A DNA stretch of 64,000 bases from Rachycentron canadum (GCA_038496675.1 CM076656.1:23729928-23793927); one strand, 5' to 3'. Positions 46,851 to 60,069 are shown, counted from the first letter of the stretch. The notes: generated by a model from the sequence alone, not told the origin. Translations and numbers: made by a program.

Positions 46851-49800
46851 CTCGTGTTTCAAAAAGGAGTAATGCAAAAGAAAGAAAAAAAAAAAAACAG
46901 AAGCTTTCTCAGCCTGCTGCTCTTAAGTCAAACAGCGAACCAAATTACAGCCCAAAGACCACAAACAGCTGTTTTTAAACGGCTTCCCTCTGCTTCAGGA
47001 CTGTGTCCCAGTTCAGACGCTTCCTCCTCCAGTGTCAACTCTGACTGTGTCATAATCGGCCTGAGCAGCGCCGCTCTAAAATCCATCAGAGAAACACTTT
47101 CCTCCTCCTCCTCCTCCTCTCATAGTCCCGAAGCTCATGTCTAGTGTCACACAGTCCTGGGGAGCTTTTCTGAAAATATGTGAACAGAAAAACACTGCAA
47201 CGTGTAAATGAAAAAGGAAGCCAGGCATAAACCCAACTCGACTACATTATGCTGTGACAATTATTTACACCAGATATGCCCCAAGCTGATCGTGAGAAAG
47301 CGGCATCAGGGCCAATCCTGGTGATAACATTCTTTATTCGCCGCCATCTCTCCGTTTCGTCCCCTTCAGCCTGCGACTGTTGCGTCCCTGCACTCCTGCA
47401 TCTTCAATTTCAGAAGCAACAGGACTTCCAAGATAAACTTTCATTCAGCTCATATCAATAATTAAAGATGATCAGTTTAACAGATTTAACCTGAACCTTC
47501 AGTATGTGGATTAAGGAGCCGGTGAAACATAAGTCTCCAGGCTTCACCTGTTAATTCTGTGTGTTAGATACTCATTTGATCAAGTGATTTTGCTGCTATG
47601 TAAATACCAGCATTAGATGGGATCAGGATGAAGGCCAAGAAGAAAACTTAACTGTGACACCACTAATTATAGCGATAGTTCACATGGCTATAGATTAGTC
47701 AGTGGGCCTTGTGACTTTATGAATTACCCAGGACATAAATGCAGCATCAGTTTTGAACAGTGTGTGTTCAGGAAGAGGAAGAGGCCAACGGCCATCTTCT
47801 TCTAATGAATGTATTCCAATGGACGGTTTTTAGTGAGGACCAATCTAAGGAAATTATCTTTTGCATTTTTTTCTGCCTCTCGTTATGTAAGCAAAGCCCC
47901 TTTTGACACATTTGTCATGTCTGACAGTAAAGAAATGAGTAAATGCTGCACCCTCCAAGTATGAGTCTGTATGACTTATGGTCAGCATTTGTCTGAGCGG
48001 AATGGACAGATAGAAATGTCTCCCCTGGCAGTGTATATACATACTGCATTTTGATGTTACTGCCCAAGATAATGCTCCCTCTTTAGATAAAGACTGTGTG
48101 TCTGTGGGGGCTATTTGCAGCACTTGTCCCCAAGGAAATCCACTCTAGAAATTTCCATTTTAGGTATTTAAAGGGAAGCCCTTATCCTGTGCAACTTAGA
48201 ACTGCCAGGGGATACGTGAGCGTTAAAGAAGAAATAAGTGAGGTCTTTGCCGCCACGCTGCAAAAAAAAAAAAACAAACTTAAGTTTATCTGCAAGGGTT
48301 TATAGGTGATGTTGGAGGTCATGAGGTCGCCGATTAGTGGCAGTAAAGGCTGCAGAATTAGTTTCTGACAAGACTGGTTCTTGAAGCATTTGTCTCATCA
48401 CTTCCAGCCCACATACTAATACTTTCATACACAGATGATTCCCCTGAAGTGGGATCCCGCTGAGTTAAAAAAAAAGGACCAGAGAAAGCCATTCAGGAAG
48501 CTCGAGAGAATCAGTGGAGGCAGAGTTCAAGAAAACATGAGGCTGAGGAGAGTGCAAAGTTGCTCTGCAGCAACACTTCAGGAAGAAAAAATTACCTACA
48601 GCCGCAACAGGACAAAGCAGATTTAAGTCTGGGCCTGAATGTAAACAAGCTACTATAACCTTCGACTCCTCCACACTCATCCTATTCATGTAGGCAAGCA
48701 GTGGTCTAAGAAGAGAGCACTTGAGGATGTGGTTCAAGTTTTATGTTTGAACACCGTGTGGGACGCTGTGGTGTGTGGTGACCGCAGGATTTTTTTTTTT
48801 TTTTTTTTTTAAATTCACCCTGAAAACAAAGAGGAACATTCAGAAGCTATGTCCCGCCGTTCCCACCCCCCCCCTCCCGTGATTCCCACATCGGCGGCAG
48901 ATGAAAGCCGTGACGGCTGCCTTGTGTGTATGCATGCCCATGTGTTCCCTAGAGTTAGTACAACATAACAGTGCGATGATCTCACTGGCTGTGAGGTACG
49001 AGTAATGGCAGCCCAACGCCAAGGTAATTAGGTGGTGATGGGATGGCCAAGGGCCAGTCTAAGTGCCGTTTATCAAACAAACAGAAAGCAAGCCACAGTC
49101 TGTCCCATTTTACCTACCGTTGCTCGTTTCTGCTCCAGGATTTAGCTTAAAGCGTCACTGGTTAGGCCAGTGAAATTTATCCTCTTTAAGTCTAAAGGAA
49201 GTTTCAACACATGGAAAAGTAGAGCTGCAAACACAGTTACGCACTTCTACATCATCAGAAAAAGGGAAGTGTCTCGTCATCTAATCGAGTCGAGTCAATT
49301 CTTATTTTCATGGCCAGTTCTCAAAAAAGGAGTCATCTCAAGGCACCTGAGGTCTAAACCTTCTCGGTGTAAAATTATTTCCAGAGACCCAACAGTTTCC
49401 ACCAAGAGCAGAATTTGGCGACAGTGGTGAGGAATAAACTTCCTTTTAAGAGGCAGAAACCCGGAGCAGAACCAGACTCAGGGTGGGAGGCCGTCTGGCT
49501 TGACCGGTTGGGTTAACAGAGAGAGAGAGGAGGGGAGAGAGTCACACGTAGTAATAACAGCAACAACAATAGCGTTAGTGGTGTAACTGTAATGCTACAA
49601 TGCTATAAGTAAAGTAAATTCATAGTGTTAAGGCCACAGCCAACACTCACCCTGCTGGGAGTCTCATTTCTCTGAGCTAAGCAGATTAGGCTGCGTGGAC
49701 GCCACATCGGGATTGGTTGAAGTCGGGGGGAGGAGTCTCTGGTTTTGGGACTCCACGTTTTGTGCTCCAGACGCTGCTCCGCGAAAGTGAGACGAAGGCT

Positions 49801-50350
49801 TTAAAAGGTCAGACCAGCCAGTCATTCGGGACGGCTCAATAAGTGACGCAGCCCGCCATTGGACGTTTTGGACATTTTGTTCTATTTAACTTGCAGTGGG
49901 TTTTTTTTTTTTTTTTTTTTTTGCAGCATCCATTTTTTCCACCTTTGATGTTTTTTGCAATTAAAAAAAATATCTGGTTTATGTTGCTTCCCTTTTCCCC
50001 TAAGAGTGACCTGGGTTGTAACAATAGCTATACTAACTATAAATATAGATAGAATCAAGTTGTCCTTAAAATGAGTCACATCCCATTTATTTTATTTTTC
50101 ACCTAAAAACAGCAATTTATTAGCTTATACAAAAAAGAATGAAGAGACAGTTCTACAAAACAATGAGCTCATAGGTCGCCGGTGGAAGAAGCCTATTACG
50201 ACCCATAGTTATGTTTTATTGTAGTAATAACAACAGGAGCGAATGAAGAAGTCAGGTGATGTAGCATATGGTGTCAGCAGCACAAGACAAACTTAGAAGC
50301 CGCTGTTTGTTTCTCATGCGCGACCAATAGTCCACATCGTTTCTTTTATG
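46851..50350. other. Noncoding DNA with scattered simple repeats
   Basis: (TCC)6 at about 47100-47119, T21 at 48790-48810, C run near 48868-48876 and T22 at 49901-49922. A CTTCAATTTCAG acceptor near 47410 leads to only 15 codons before a stop. No gene. Confidence 0.5.
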
Positions 50351-50359
50351 CCCGTTACA

Positions 50360-50545
50360 CTAATCTGTGTTTATTATTGTAACCATAACGACACAGATCC
50401 TCAGACCCTTACCGGAGTTATTATTTCAATCAAACCATGATCTCTTCCAGAGCTTAACCAAGTCGTTAGTGAGCCTAAACCAAACCGTGACCATTCCCAC
50501 AAACTCAACCATGTGTTTGTTATTGTTACCATGACGTCAAAAGGC
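50360..50545 (+). repeat. Degenerate fish repeat with internal AACC units
   Basis: Imperfect internal repeats of AACCATGA/AACCGTGA, GCTTAACCAAG/CCTAAACCAAA and GTTATTGTTACCATGACG occur across about 185 bp. This resembles the CTAAACCTAACC-type dispersed repeats I know from many teleosts, but the match is from memory. Confidence 0.45.
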
Positions 50546-52855
50546 TGCTACGCCTGCTGCCAATATCCCACCCAATAGACCCTCCTTGATCATGATCAAG
50601 ATGCGAACAAATGATAGGAAGTGGTGACAATACTAATTTAAAAAAGAACTTGTATTTTAGTTAATCCCCTATCCTTAAAGCAACTGAAATGCTAGTGAGT
50701 GAAGGCGTGATTTAGACCCTCTCTCAAAGAACTGCTGTGGGACTGCTCTGTACCGTAAACATGGTGATTTAAAAAGTCTTTGTGCCTGTCTTTCTTTCTC
50801 TCACTCTCTCTCCATTTCATATTCCCTTGGTCAGTAAAAGCCATCAGGTAATTTACTGTACCTGCACAATTGATTCCTAATTCTCACAAAACAAAAAACA
50901 CACACAAGATGGTCAAGCATACTTTAAAGGCTGCTTTTTATATTTGCTCTCTGGATAAAGTCAATCTTAAAGTGTGATCTGTGATCTCTGAATGTGTGTG
51001 TTCTTGTACTTAATGTACATTTTTGGTCGTAATCACTGCACAGCTGATATCATTTGTGGTTCACTTGTGTTGCTGCCCTGTGCTGTGCGGTTTGCCATAT
51101 ACACACTTGACCAGGGCAGCGTTGGAAACTAATGGCTCCCCAAGTCGCACTGTGCCAATGTTTGAAAGACAGAGTGTGGCTTGGTTGGATGAAATGCACC
51201 TGTGGTGCCTGTTCCCTGCTCCATCCTTTATTTTGTGATTGAATCGATAGCGGCCGGCTGATCTGAGCAGGCTCTGACACTGCCAAGCACCGCCTGCCAT
51301 CATTTACTTCCAACACTTTGGCTAATGGAGTCACAGTAATGTCAGATGGAAAGAAGTCCACTGTGGCGGCCTGCCTGGATAAACTGTCAGATATTAGCTT
51401 GCCCAAATGATCATTAAAGGACCTGCAACCAAGTCCTGATTTTTATTTAATACACCTGGGATGGTGTAAAGATATGTTGTAGGGGCAGGGATTGGATCCA
51501 AGGCAGGGTTGGGATTGTGGGATAAAAAGCGTGTTGCATAAGAAACTGCTGAATGTTATTTCCACCGGGTTTCATTGAATTTCACTTTGTCTCGGAGAAT
51601 CTGTAGTGGCGTCTTTAATGTGACCTCATTTAGAGGTGCTGAAATGGACCAAGTGCTGAAGAAAATGGAGGAGGGAAGATGGCAATATGGGGAGTTGGAT
51701 GTCAGATCATTACAGGATAGAGGTTTGATGAGGCCTTCGACAATCACTGACCTTGGAGAAAGAGGGAGAGAGAGTCCAGATTTATCTACATTTGATTATT
51801 CCCAACTTCTCCCTGATTTGATGCTAATCACATTTCAATTCAGCTCAGGGATATTCTCATCAGGTCAGTCCCCTCTCAGGTCAATTCGATTGGCGAAGAC
51901 TGCAAATGAGCCATTTTTCATTTCGCAATTCCAGTAGAGCTCAGTTTTTGGATTAAGCTGGAGGTGTTAAAGGGCGCTCAACGGGCTATAATTGTTTAAG
52001 CTTCATACCGTAAGATAGCCCTTGAGACGTGGCCTAGTGGACAAGGAGAAAACTAGGTACTGTACAATATTACCCTTTAGGTCAGTTGCCTAACAGCTCA
52101 TCTTCTCCTTTAAACATTGCTTAAACTATAGTTAAAAGGAAAATCCACTCAAATATTGAGTTTTATTTTTCTTTTTAAAAAATTCTTAATTCAGGTTTTA
52201 TGAGTAGAGCGGCACCTCATCTTTACCTTTTCTACTTTTCCATCACAGACAAATGCAAGATAATCAAAACTGCAAGAGGACGTGGACATTATACAGCCAC
52301 TTATTTCTCAGGATCAAGACTGTGAATCAGTACAAGCAAGGTCAAAGAAGACTTGAGTATAACCCACTCCCCGATTGGATGAGACAAGGGGACGTCATCA
52401 TGCTCCAGGTCCAACAGACCTTTGGAAGTTGGGAAAGGGTAGTTTATGGCCTGTGTTAGTGGGGTGACATTGGCCTGTTTTACTGCCTGATCCTAAAAGG
52501 TGAGATGGAACGGTGTAGTAAAAGTGACTGTAAAAAAAAAAAAAAAAAAGGCTCAGGAGTGACATGTTTACCATCAAAGTAATGACATCACTGGGAGACA
52601 AACGTAGATGATTAGCCGTCAACAGGCAATCAGAAAGTCTGATACTTTTCCAAACCTGATTATTTCATCAGGTTCATCATTTCAGAAGAAGCATCTCATT
52701 CCAAAAGCATCTAATTTGTACTAAAGTCAGAAATATAGATACTGTGCATATACATTGTACTGAACACAGCTCTGTGATGTGTACTGTAAATATTACTTTA
52801 TAATTTTCCACTTGTTCAACACTTATATGTGCTTATACACAAGTGTTTGTTTGCA
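50546..52855. other. Noncoding DNA, no features seen
   Basis: A run at about 52532-52548. The 51555-51940 part is repeat-free and contains GATGCTAATCACATTTCAAT; it may be regulatory. Frames around 51050-51937 on both strands have no recognised similarity. Confidence 0.45.
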
Positions 52856-52919
52856 GACGGAGGTGAATGCCTCCGTCCTCTCACATCTCTCAGCATGAAT
52901 CCATCCACTCGATGCTGAG
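52856..52919. repeat. Two adjacent 8-bp-arm hairpins
   Basis: GACGGAGG (52856-52863) pairs with CCTCCGTC (52870-52877), and CTCAGCAT (52889-52896) pairs with ATGCTGAG (52912-52919). Loops are 6 and 15 nt. Arms are too short for a microRNA precursor. Confidence 0.5.
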
Positions 52920-54373
52920 TGAGGTTATGATTTAAATTGCGCAGCTCCGTTTAAAAACATGTCACCCTACCGCAGAGCTCGGTATAAATCACAGGTTGTA
53001 GATTGAGATATACCCAGCTGATTATGAGCACAGGGTCTGGGACCAGTGATGAATGCTGCCATAATCTGCTGATGCATGAAGAGGGAAGTACATCATCACT
53101 TCCTCCATATCAAGCCAGGACAATCCTTCTCAGTTTAAGTCACCGCTTCAGCAACACTCAAGGGTGTGTGTGTGTGGGGGGGGGTTATCACTAAAGGTGA
53201 AGGGATGCTGGGACCCTAACTAGTCAATACAGTTCACATGTTAATACAAATAGGTTTATGTGTGATTCTACTAAACATGTTAGGGTCTATGGATGCGAAA
53301 AAGGCCTCAATGACACTTTAACAGACTACTACAAATATATACAGAGGACCTATCATGCATGTTATAGCTTCTGATGCTCTACAAAGTCAAAAAGTAATTT
53401 CACTCATTTGTATGAAACACATTGCTCTGTGTTTATTTCTTATTTCCTGCACCAACTGCTGTATGTCTGTCAGTGACGCGCACCTGCAAACTGGACACTT
53501 CCTGCAAGCTTGGCATGAAGCACAGCACTACTACTACTAACTACTTCAAATGAAGGCCAAGTTTTTTTGTTTTTTTTTTTAAGTTGTGTGACCATACAGA
53601 AAAGACACCGTTTTCAATTGCCTGCAGAAATTTACTTTGTATGCACTGCGAACAGCAGAATAACAAGGATTACAGTGGCTGCAAGATGTTTTCTACCAGG
53701 TTCATTTCAATGTGTGCACTGCCTGCCTGCTCAAGGACTGCTTCAAAAACCATGCACGGGTTCAAGGCTGGATATTTACAACGGTCATTTCTGAGGACTC
53801 AAGCTCACAACCCCTAAGTCTGCATTATTGTTTGTGGATTTATGATGTGTAACCCATCACTGGCAACGTGACCACATTAGTTCAAAGCAGCATAGCAACA
53901 CCCAATAACATATAAACATTATAACATTTGTTAATATCGACCTGCTAGAACTCCTTAGACCAGATAAATTAGACACAATTTAACCTTTTGGGTCATTTTT
54001 CAGTAACTATGGACTCAAAAGTACAATTAATTCAGATTTATCAGCATCTTAAACAGGTAAGATGGTGAATCCCTACCTTTAGAGTAAGTCTGCCCTTCTC
54101 TCCATTCCTCCACTAATTATATTCCTTTAGTCCGGATGTGTCCACATTTTCTTCATCAAAGTTTTCCAACTTCTGGGTATTTTCATGTGAGGCCCATTGC
54201 AGACTGTCCAACGACTTTATTCACTGCACCTCTCGTCACATTCCCTCCTTCCGGCTGCCTGGCAGTGAGTAATTGTTTTTCTGCTCCAGTCCGTCCTCCA
54301 TTTTAACAGCGATCTCCGTTTGTTCCCAGTCGCGCCAGAAAACACAACAGGTGCAGATCGTTTAGTTAACTGC
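52920..54373. other. Noncoding DNA, no features seen
   Basis: A short GT run joined to a G run at 53165-53184 and a T run at about 53571-53580. No gene. Confidence 0.5.
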
Positions 54374-54447
54374 AAACTGACCAATCAGAAACCCAGATGA
54401 AAGCATGATGACCAATCAGAGTTTACTGGGCTCTGATTGGTCAGTTT
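54374..54447. repeat. 16-bp perfect inverted repeat with three CCAAT motifs
   Basis: The 16-bp arms 54374-54389 and 54432-54447 are exact reverse complements, each containing a CCAAT box (ACTGACCAATCAGA). A third GACCAATCAGA sits at 54410-54420 between them. Such CCAAT clusters are bound by NF-Y. It could also be the terminal inverted repeats of a tiny decayed element. Confidence 0.75.
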
Positions 54448-55659
54448 AGGAGAGAGGCGGGATGGAGGCTTAAAGGGCCCTGAACTCATGGTGAATCTGG
54501 TATAGTTTAAAAATAAATAAATGAATCTACTCTTTGCACTCTCAACAATACTACCACCAATAGTATTCTGGAGCCCAAGAGATGTCATGATGAATTATAT
54601 ATTAAAGAAATGTTCTTTTCTTTCTTTTTTTTTTGTCTGATTTCATACATTTGACCAGGTAACAATTTCACAGAGTCTGATGTGAGTTTAAAACCACACT
54701 CCTTCATGAAAATGATTCCTGCTTACATTGCATTTATTTAGGCTGTACTTTGATTGGAGGATGAAGTGTCTCCACCTCTTCATATGTGATTGTGTCTTCA
54801 AAAACTTACTCCATTATGAGATCTTTTAGCAGAACATACTATTTCAGATGACTATGAAATGTTCTTCCATCTCCACTCTACAACAAAATAGACAGACAAC
54901 TGTTTTTAAACAACTTGCAAGTGTGGATTCCTTCCTTCAAATGCTGGGTTAGAGACACACTCCAAACTGCTAAAGGTAGAAGTTTGTTTATATGAAATAT
55001 CTTGGCTTGTTTTTCTGTTTCTGTTTCTCTTTGTTTCCACTTCCCAGACTGTGCATTATTAGTGTTGCTTGGTTATTCAGCTCTGTGATTTATTTACTTT
55101 TTGTCTTTCTGGCAGAGTTATTATTTTATAAATGTTACTTAGAATAAACATACAGTTGTACAATGTTGGCTACTGAGCTCTTCATGCAGTCAACTCAAGT
55201 CAGTCTTGTTAACAGTGTCTGCAAAGTACTTAAAATATAAGATCACATAATTGCTTCAACTGAAACAAGATGAGAGGCAGCCACTAACGTGCTAAAGTAA
55301 AAGCTTGAAAATCCTAAACAAGTGAGCTGCCAAGTCTTGGAAACTGGCCTCTTTTTGCTGATGTTTTCTCCCATCTGTGGAACAGAAGTGAAAGAGAGAT
55401 GGAGTGCTTGGCTCACCAGGAGGAGAGCGAGAAAGGCTGAGGGAGCGGGGTCAATTACCTGAACACAATTACTGCGTCTAACAACCGCCATCCATCACTT
55501 GCATCCTCCCTCAGCACCACGGCAACCATCCCATCCCCACATTTGGGTTCGCTTTCCCGCCAGATCGGCTAGACACTCTGTCATCCCCAAAGAGGCCCCT
55601 CCCTGCACCAATAGAAAACCTGAGCGGCATTCTTAAACAACCTTCAGTCCACTCCTCCT
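54448..55659. other. Noncoding DNA, no features seen
   Basis: T run near 54626-54633. A pyrimidine tract with CCCAG near 55049 precedes a hydrophobic open frame of about 30 codons, which AT-rich DNA easily makes. No gene. Confidence 0.5.
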
Positions 55660-55845
55660 CTTCCTCCTTGTCCCTGGCTTGGACCTAAGCGGCCCTTGAC
55701 AGTAAAGCCCTGGGAGGGGCGAAAAGGCCAGACCTGCCAGGCAGAGTGCTATCTAAATAGCAGCGAACGGGAGCCCTTAGACCAACTCACTGCCAGCATA
55801 TCAGGTTGGAATCACGCCAAGGCATATATTGGCCAATGGGATGAC
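55660..55845 (+). promoter_or_regulatory. GC-richer promoter-like stretch
   Basis: Repeat-free, GC-richer DNA with a GGGAGGGGCG GC-box-like string, a CTATCTAAATAGC TATA/MEF2-like string at about 55749-55761 and a GGCCAATGGG CCAAT box near 55830. No downstream exon was recognised, so promoter function is inference. Confidence 0.2.
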
Positions 55846-56458
55846 AGACCTAATACCTCACAATGATAAAATAACCAGTTGGAGATTGCTGTTGGACTTT
55901 TGCCCACCCTGAGATGTAATACTTTGTTACACATTACCTGGTTTTGTCAGCTACTGAGCTTTCTGCAACAGCACTTTTCCTTTGTTCAATATATAATAAT
56001 AGCACAAGCAAACATTTCAGATATCCATAGTCATTTTGAAACATTTTAATATACCATATTAATGATCCATTAACATTCACCCTTCTGTCCAATTTGGCTT
56101 GCAATAGGGCCTTTGTGGCATGTTTGAATGAATGAAAAAACCTGCCATAAAAAAGAACCCAAGGACAGGCTGTTACAAGAGCCAGAGAAAAGGGACCCAG
56201 ATTGCCTGATCTGTAATAAAACAATGAGAGTTCCCTTTGGGCCATATGGGCACTGCAGCTATGCAAGATTATGTAGGCGGGTGGCCACCCTAGCAATATT
56301 AGATGGAGATTAGATTGAAGGCGGAACTCCTTTTTAAACGAGCCCAGAGGAAAGCTGTAAACATGCTTAGTCTTTTTTTTTTTTTTTTTCGTTGTTGTCC
56401 TCGTCCATCTCAGCAGCATTCATATATTCATACAACTTCTCACAAGCACATACTACAG
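55846..56458. other. Noncoding DNA, no features seen
   Basis: T run at about 56372-56389. The 161-codon minus-strand frame at 55934-56419 is the longest in the alternative-start set but begins at this T run and has no recognised domain. Confidence 0.45.
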
Positions 56459-56548
56459 GAGGATGTGAGGGGACTCGAGAGGGAAAGGTGCATGATCAGA
56501 ATAGCGATGAATGCCCAGAATGGCAGAACAGGTGCTGGTGGAAGACAG
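56459..56548 (+). other. Candidate 90-nt exon
   Basis: An acceptor ending TACTACAG and a strong donor GACAG|GTGAGT bound 90 nt that are open in two frames. One reads EDVRGLERERCMIRIAMNAQ; the other is Cys/Trp-containing (DECPEWQNRCWWKT). Neither is recognised. The length keeps phase. The acceptor's pyrimidine tract is weak close to the AG. Confidence 0.15.
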
Positions 56549-56680
56549 GTGAGTGTGTTGGGAGGGAGGACGACTGAACTGCTGAAGGTTATGTGGCTGC
56601 ATGCCTAATATGGGTCTCTGTAGCTGCAGCCTTGGGGTTACAAAGGTTAGACCTTGGGTGCCGCGATTAATCATTACACC

Positions 56681-56682
<2 letters not shown>
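56549..56682. other. Noncoding DNA, no features seen
   Basis: Short stretch between the exon-like string and the GT array. Confidence 0.4.
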
Positions 56683-56735
<53 letters not shown>

Positions 56736-56763
56736 GCGTGTGCGTGTGCGTGTCTGCGCGTGT
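56683..56763 (+). repeat. (GT)n followed by (GTGTGC)n
   Basis: A GT run to about 56730 passes into four GTGTGC units and then TCTGCGCG. The hexamer units derive from GT by T-to-C changes copied in tandem. Confidence 0.95.
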
Positions 56764-59700
56764 GTCCGTGTGGTTCTAATATTTATTTTATCAGTCGGAT
56801 TCCATCGTGATTGCCCTTGAGAATAGGTCTGACTGAAATATTGATACCATACATTGAAAGTGCTATACCCTGTGCTTACTGGACACACTGGCTCATTTTT
56901 GGTCCAGTGACTACTTTGTCAAACTTTAAACTCTCTGACTCTTCCTTTCTCACTGACACACACCGGTTAATGGATTCGGTCCATCTCATACACAAAAACA
57001 CACGCAAGGTTTTTACTATACACAACCAAGACATGGTTTGTGGAGCTTCCTCACCTGTCTTTCCCTGATGCTCTCTCAGAGATGAAGATGAATGTATCAC
57101 AGAGCAACTTGTCTGTGTCCAGTCTTTCTCTCTCGTCTTCTGGCCTTCCACGTCTTCTGACAACCTGCGCCTTTTCTCCTTTTTTTTTGTTGCCCTGGAG
57201 CCCAATTACCCACAGAGAACACACAGATCCTATCACAAAGCCCCGTCACGCTCCACTGTTCACCATGCTCACTATACAGGCCTGCAAATTCCCAGCATAC
57301 CTGCCGCTGCCTCGGGCATGGAGCTGACGCTAAACTAGTGGCCAACCCACCTTTTGATTTGCGTCAAGTCCAAGTTCACTCACCGTTTTGGATTCCAGAG
57401 TCATTCGCTTGAAAGCTACTTTACTAATGTCATATCACTTCTACCAAAGTCTGGCAGCTTTCTGCTTGTTAGCTAAATCTCACTCACCACTGGAGCAGAT
57501 GGGAGTGTGTTATCTGTGGACTGTGGAGAACACTACTTTACAAACATTTACACAGTTGCTTTTATTACAGGTTTTCACAGTGGTAGCCTAAGGGGCACCG
57601 GTTTGCCTATTCTCAGACAACAGAATGAGAAAGCTGCGCAAGTTAAGGTTAATGATCACTCAAGTGCCCTAAGCGCTCAATTGTCTGTGAGCACTTGTTT
57701 TAGAAACAGCTGCCCTACCTTGTTCTGTCCAGGGACGCCAAATTCATTTGGATGCTTTCTGAGGCCAGATATCTTCATTGGGATGATTTGGCTGTAAAGG
57801 TCAGTGCTGAAGACCTCTAATGACACCAGCGCCCGGGGTGTCTGCCAGACAATGTCACAATCAACACATTCAGGAGTGTGTTGTACACTGATACAGGACC
57901 ACTAAAACGTAACCAAACTTGACAGTTCACTGCCTGCCAGAAAGGTCAAGCCCCAAGGCTATTCAGCATCAGCCAGAAGACGGCCAGAAAGCCAATTCCG
58001 GGAGTTGAACCGCAGTTCAGTGTCCAAAGTGTGAAGTATAGTGAAAGCAACAGGAGCAGGCCGGGAGAGATAGCAGAGCGCAGAGGACCCCCCAAAGTAG
58101 CAGATTGCTCTTGCAGATGGAAGCTGCTCACTCACAGTTTACTGTATATAGGTCGACTGCATCTGTTCTGGGTCAGTGCACTACAGTGAGCAAAAAGTCA
58201 TAGTGCAGGCAGCGTCAGGGGGTGATGCAGCAAGCATCCGCCTACGTGACTAGTTGTTTAGAGGATAGAAAAGACTGAGAAAAGGAACTATATTTTGCGA
58301 CAGGAGGTTGAGAGACTTGAAAGAGAAGGAGGGAAAATAAGGACAATTTCACTTTACTCAAGTGTTACATCCTAAAGATTATGGCAGAATTTTAAAGCTA
58401 CATATGGTTTTATCCTCAGATGCACCTATTTTGTTTTGTGTCTAAACTATGGTACATTTTTTTCAGCCCAGATAGAAGGCAATAAAGTAATAATAAACTT
58501 ATTTCATGGTTCATTTTTATTAGTTTTGGCATATTGTCATTTGCATTTATAGTACACCAGGTGCTAAACTTTACACACTATAAATGAAGGTAATAAATAG
58601 TTAAATAACCCAGCAACACTGCAAAGGATGAGTGGAAAATGCGTCTTGTCAATGTGTTTTTGTCAATTTAGTGGGAAAAGTCTTAAATTATATACATCCA
58701 GAAAACACTGAGGTAATGGAAGAGCAAAACACAGTTGGCTTAATGTTCTCCGCCACTTTCCTTTCACCTTTACTGTCCGCCTTCTTCCTCCAACTGCTTT
58801 CCTGATGAAATCACACACGCAATGCGACTCTGAAAGAGATCAATCGTTTGTTTTTCAAGGCATAAACCACAAACTCCGGTGACACTTCACTGCAGCAGGG
58901 GAGGCATGAATTTACAGTCGAAGCCAAGTGGAAAAACTCGCCTTGGACTGCTGGTTGAGGATGGGACACAGCTGTGCACTTCATATAGATCTGAGATCAG
59001 ATGATTACAGACCTGCTTTTTTTTTTTTCACCAACACTTCCCCAAGGATGAAGAATTCCTGAGTTCTAATAAAAAGCCTCAATGAATTGTGATGTTGTCA
59101 AGGAGGAATAATTGCACTATCAAATACATTACCCAGAAGCTATTAAAATGGCAGAGGAGTAATTAAGTGTTGTGCTGTTGGGGCAGGAAAGGGAGGAGGT
59201 ATGATTGGTACAACCCAAACACTTGTGCTATGATGAACAGGAAGTGTTAGAGGTGGAAGCTGCAGAGTGTGATGTATTTGTAATTTAATGTTTATGGCGT
59301 TTTGAAACAAAATTCTCTATTTTCAACATGGTGCCCACGAGTTCCTTAAAATGGGACGGTATCTCATGTTAAACTGTGACACTCTGTTTCCAGTGGCATG
59401 TTTCCCTTTGATTTATAACTCCACGCCGTGGTCATAATCTTAGTGTGCCCTCGGACCGATTTAAACCCACTTCCACTATACCCCAGCAGCTCGCATCCAT
59501 ATTTTGGGGCCATCTCCCATCTCCCATCTTCTGCTGGGCAGACAGAGGAGATTCATCACTATTACTGCAGCGACAGGTCTATTACCTCCAGAGACTAAGA
59601 AAACAAGAGAAGAAACTTTGCAAAGGAGCCATTGTGGAAAACCCATTTAAAGACTGTGCCAAACTTTTCACTTTCTTTGCTTTTGCTGTGATGTAATTAA

Positions 59701-59961
59701 AGGAATGCCTTGCTCAACAATGTGAGCTTTTGCTGGCACAGTCCATTATAATTTGGAGCTGTAATGGGCTTGTGAGAACAGTACCGTTTAAGTTATTTTT
59801 TAAAACTATCCTTTCATATGTGCAACGCACCGAAAAATGATGGGAACCCAAAGGTTGGAGATGAAGGGTTTTCAATTTGAAACCGCAGAACTGCTGGAAA
59901 ATTGTGCGCTGGGAAGGAGAGCGAGTGAGCCTGCTTTCTTTTCCCTGTACAAATAATTTAG
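56764..59961. other. Noncoding DNA, no features seen
   Basis: Over 3 kb with few simple repeats (T run at about 57180-57188 and about 59020-59029). Frames of 96-109 codons near 56876-57205 and 57507-57797 have no recognised similarity. GTGAGTGA donors on the minus strand near 57375 and 57490 have no matching acceptors. Confidence 0.45.
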
Positions 59962-60069
59962 GTGCCCTTGAGCAAGACATTTATTCTTCTATTCCAGTGG
60001 AAATGTCCAGAGGTCTGTGGTTTTCCTTTGATGATCAGATGTACGTGTACCTCCATGAATGTGATGCAG
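59962..60069 (+). other. Candidate 108-nt exon
   Basis: A pyrimidine-rich tract (CTTTCTTTTCCCTG) with TTTAG precedes 108 nt, then a GATGCAG|GTAAAG donor. One frame runs through with protein-like composition: ALEQDIYSSIPVEMSRGLWF, then SFDDQMYVYLHECDA. The length keeps phase, as in cassette exons. No family is recognised and no partner exon was found. Confidence 0.25.

Noticed and set aside
55030..55145. Hydrophobic open frame after a pyrimidine-rich acceptor
   Set aside because: AT-rich random DNA readily encodes Leu/Phe/Ile strings, and no donor or partner exon follows.
55934..56419. 161-codon open frame on the - strand
   Set aside because: It begins within a T run (poly-Lys coding on the minus strand) and shows no domain.
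57995..58012. A minus-strand GGTTCAACTCC string matching the tRNA box B
   Set aside because: The bases around it do not form a T-arm stem and no box A or acceptor stem is present, so it is not a tRNA gene.
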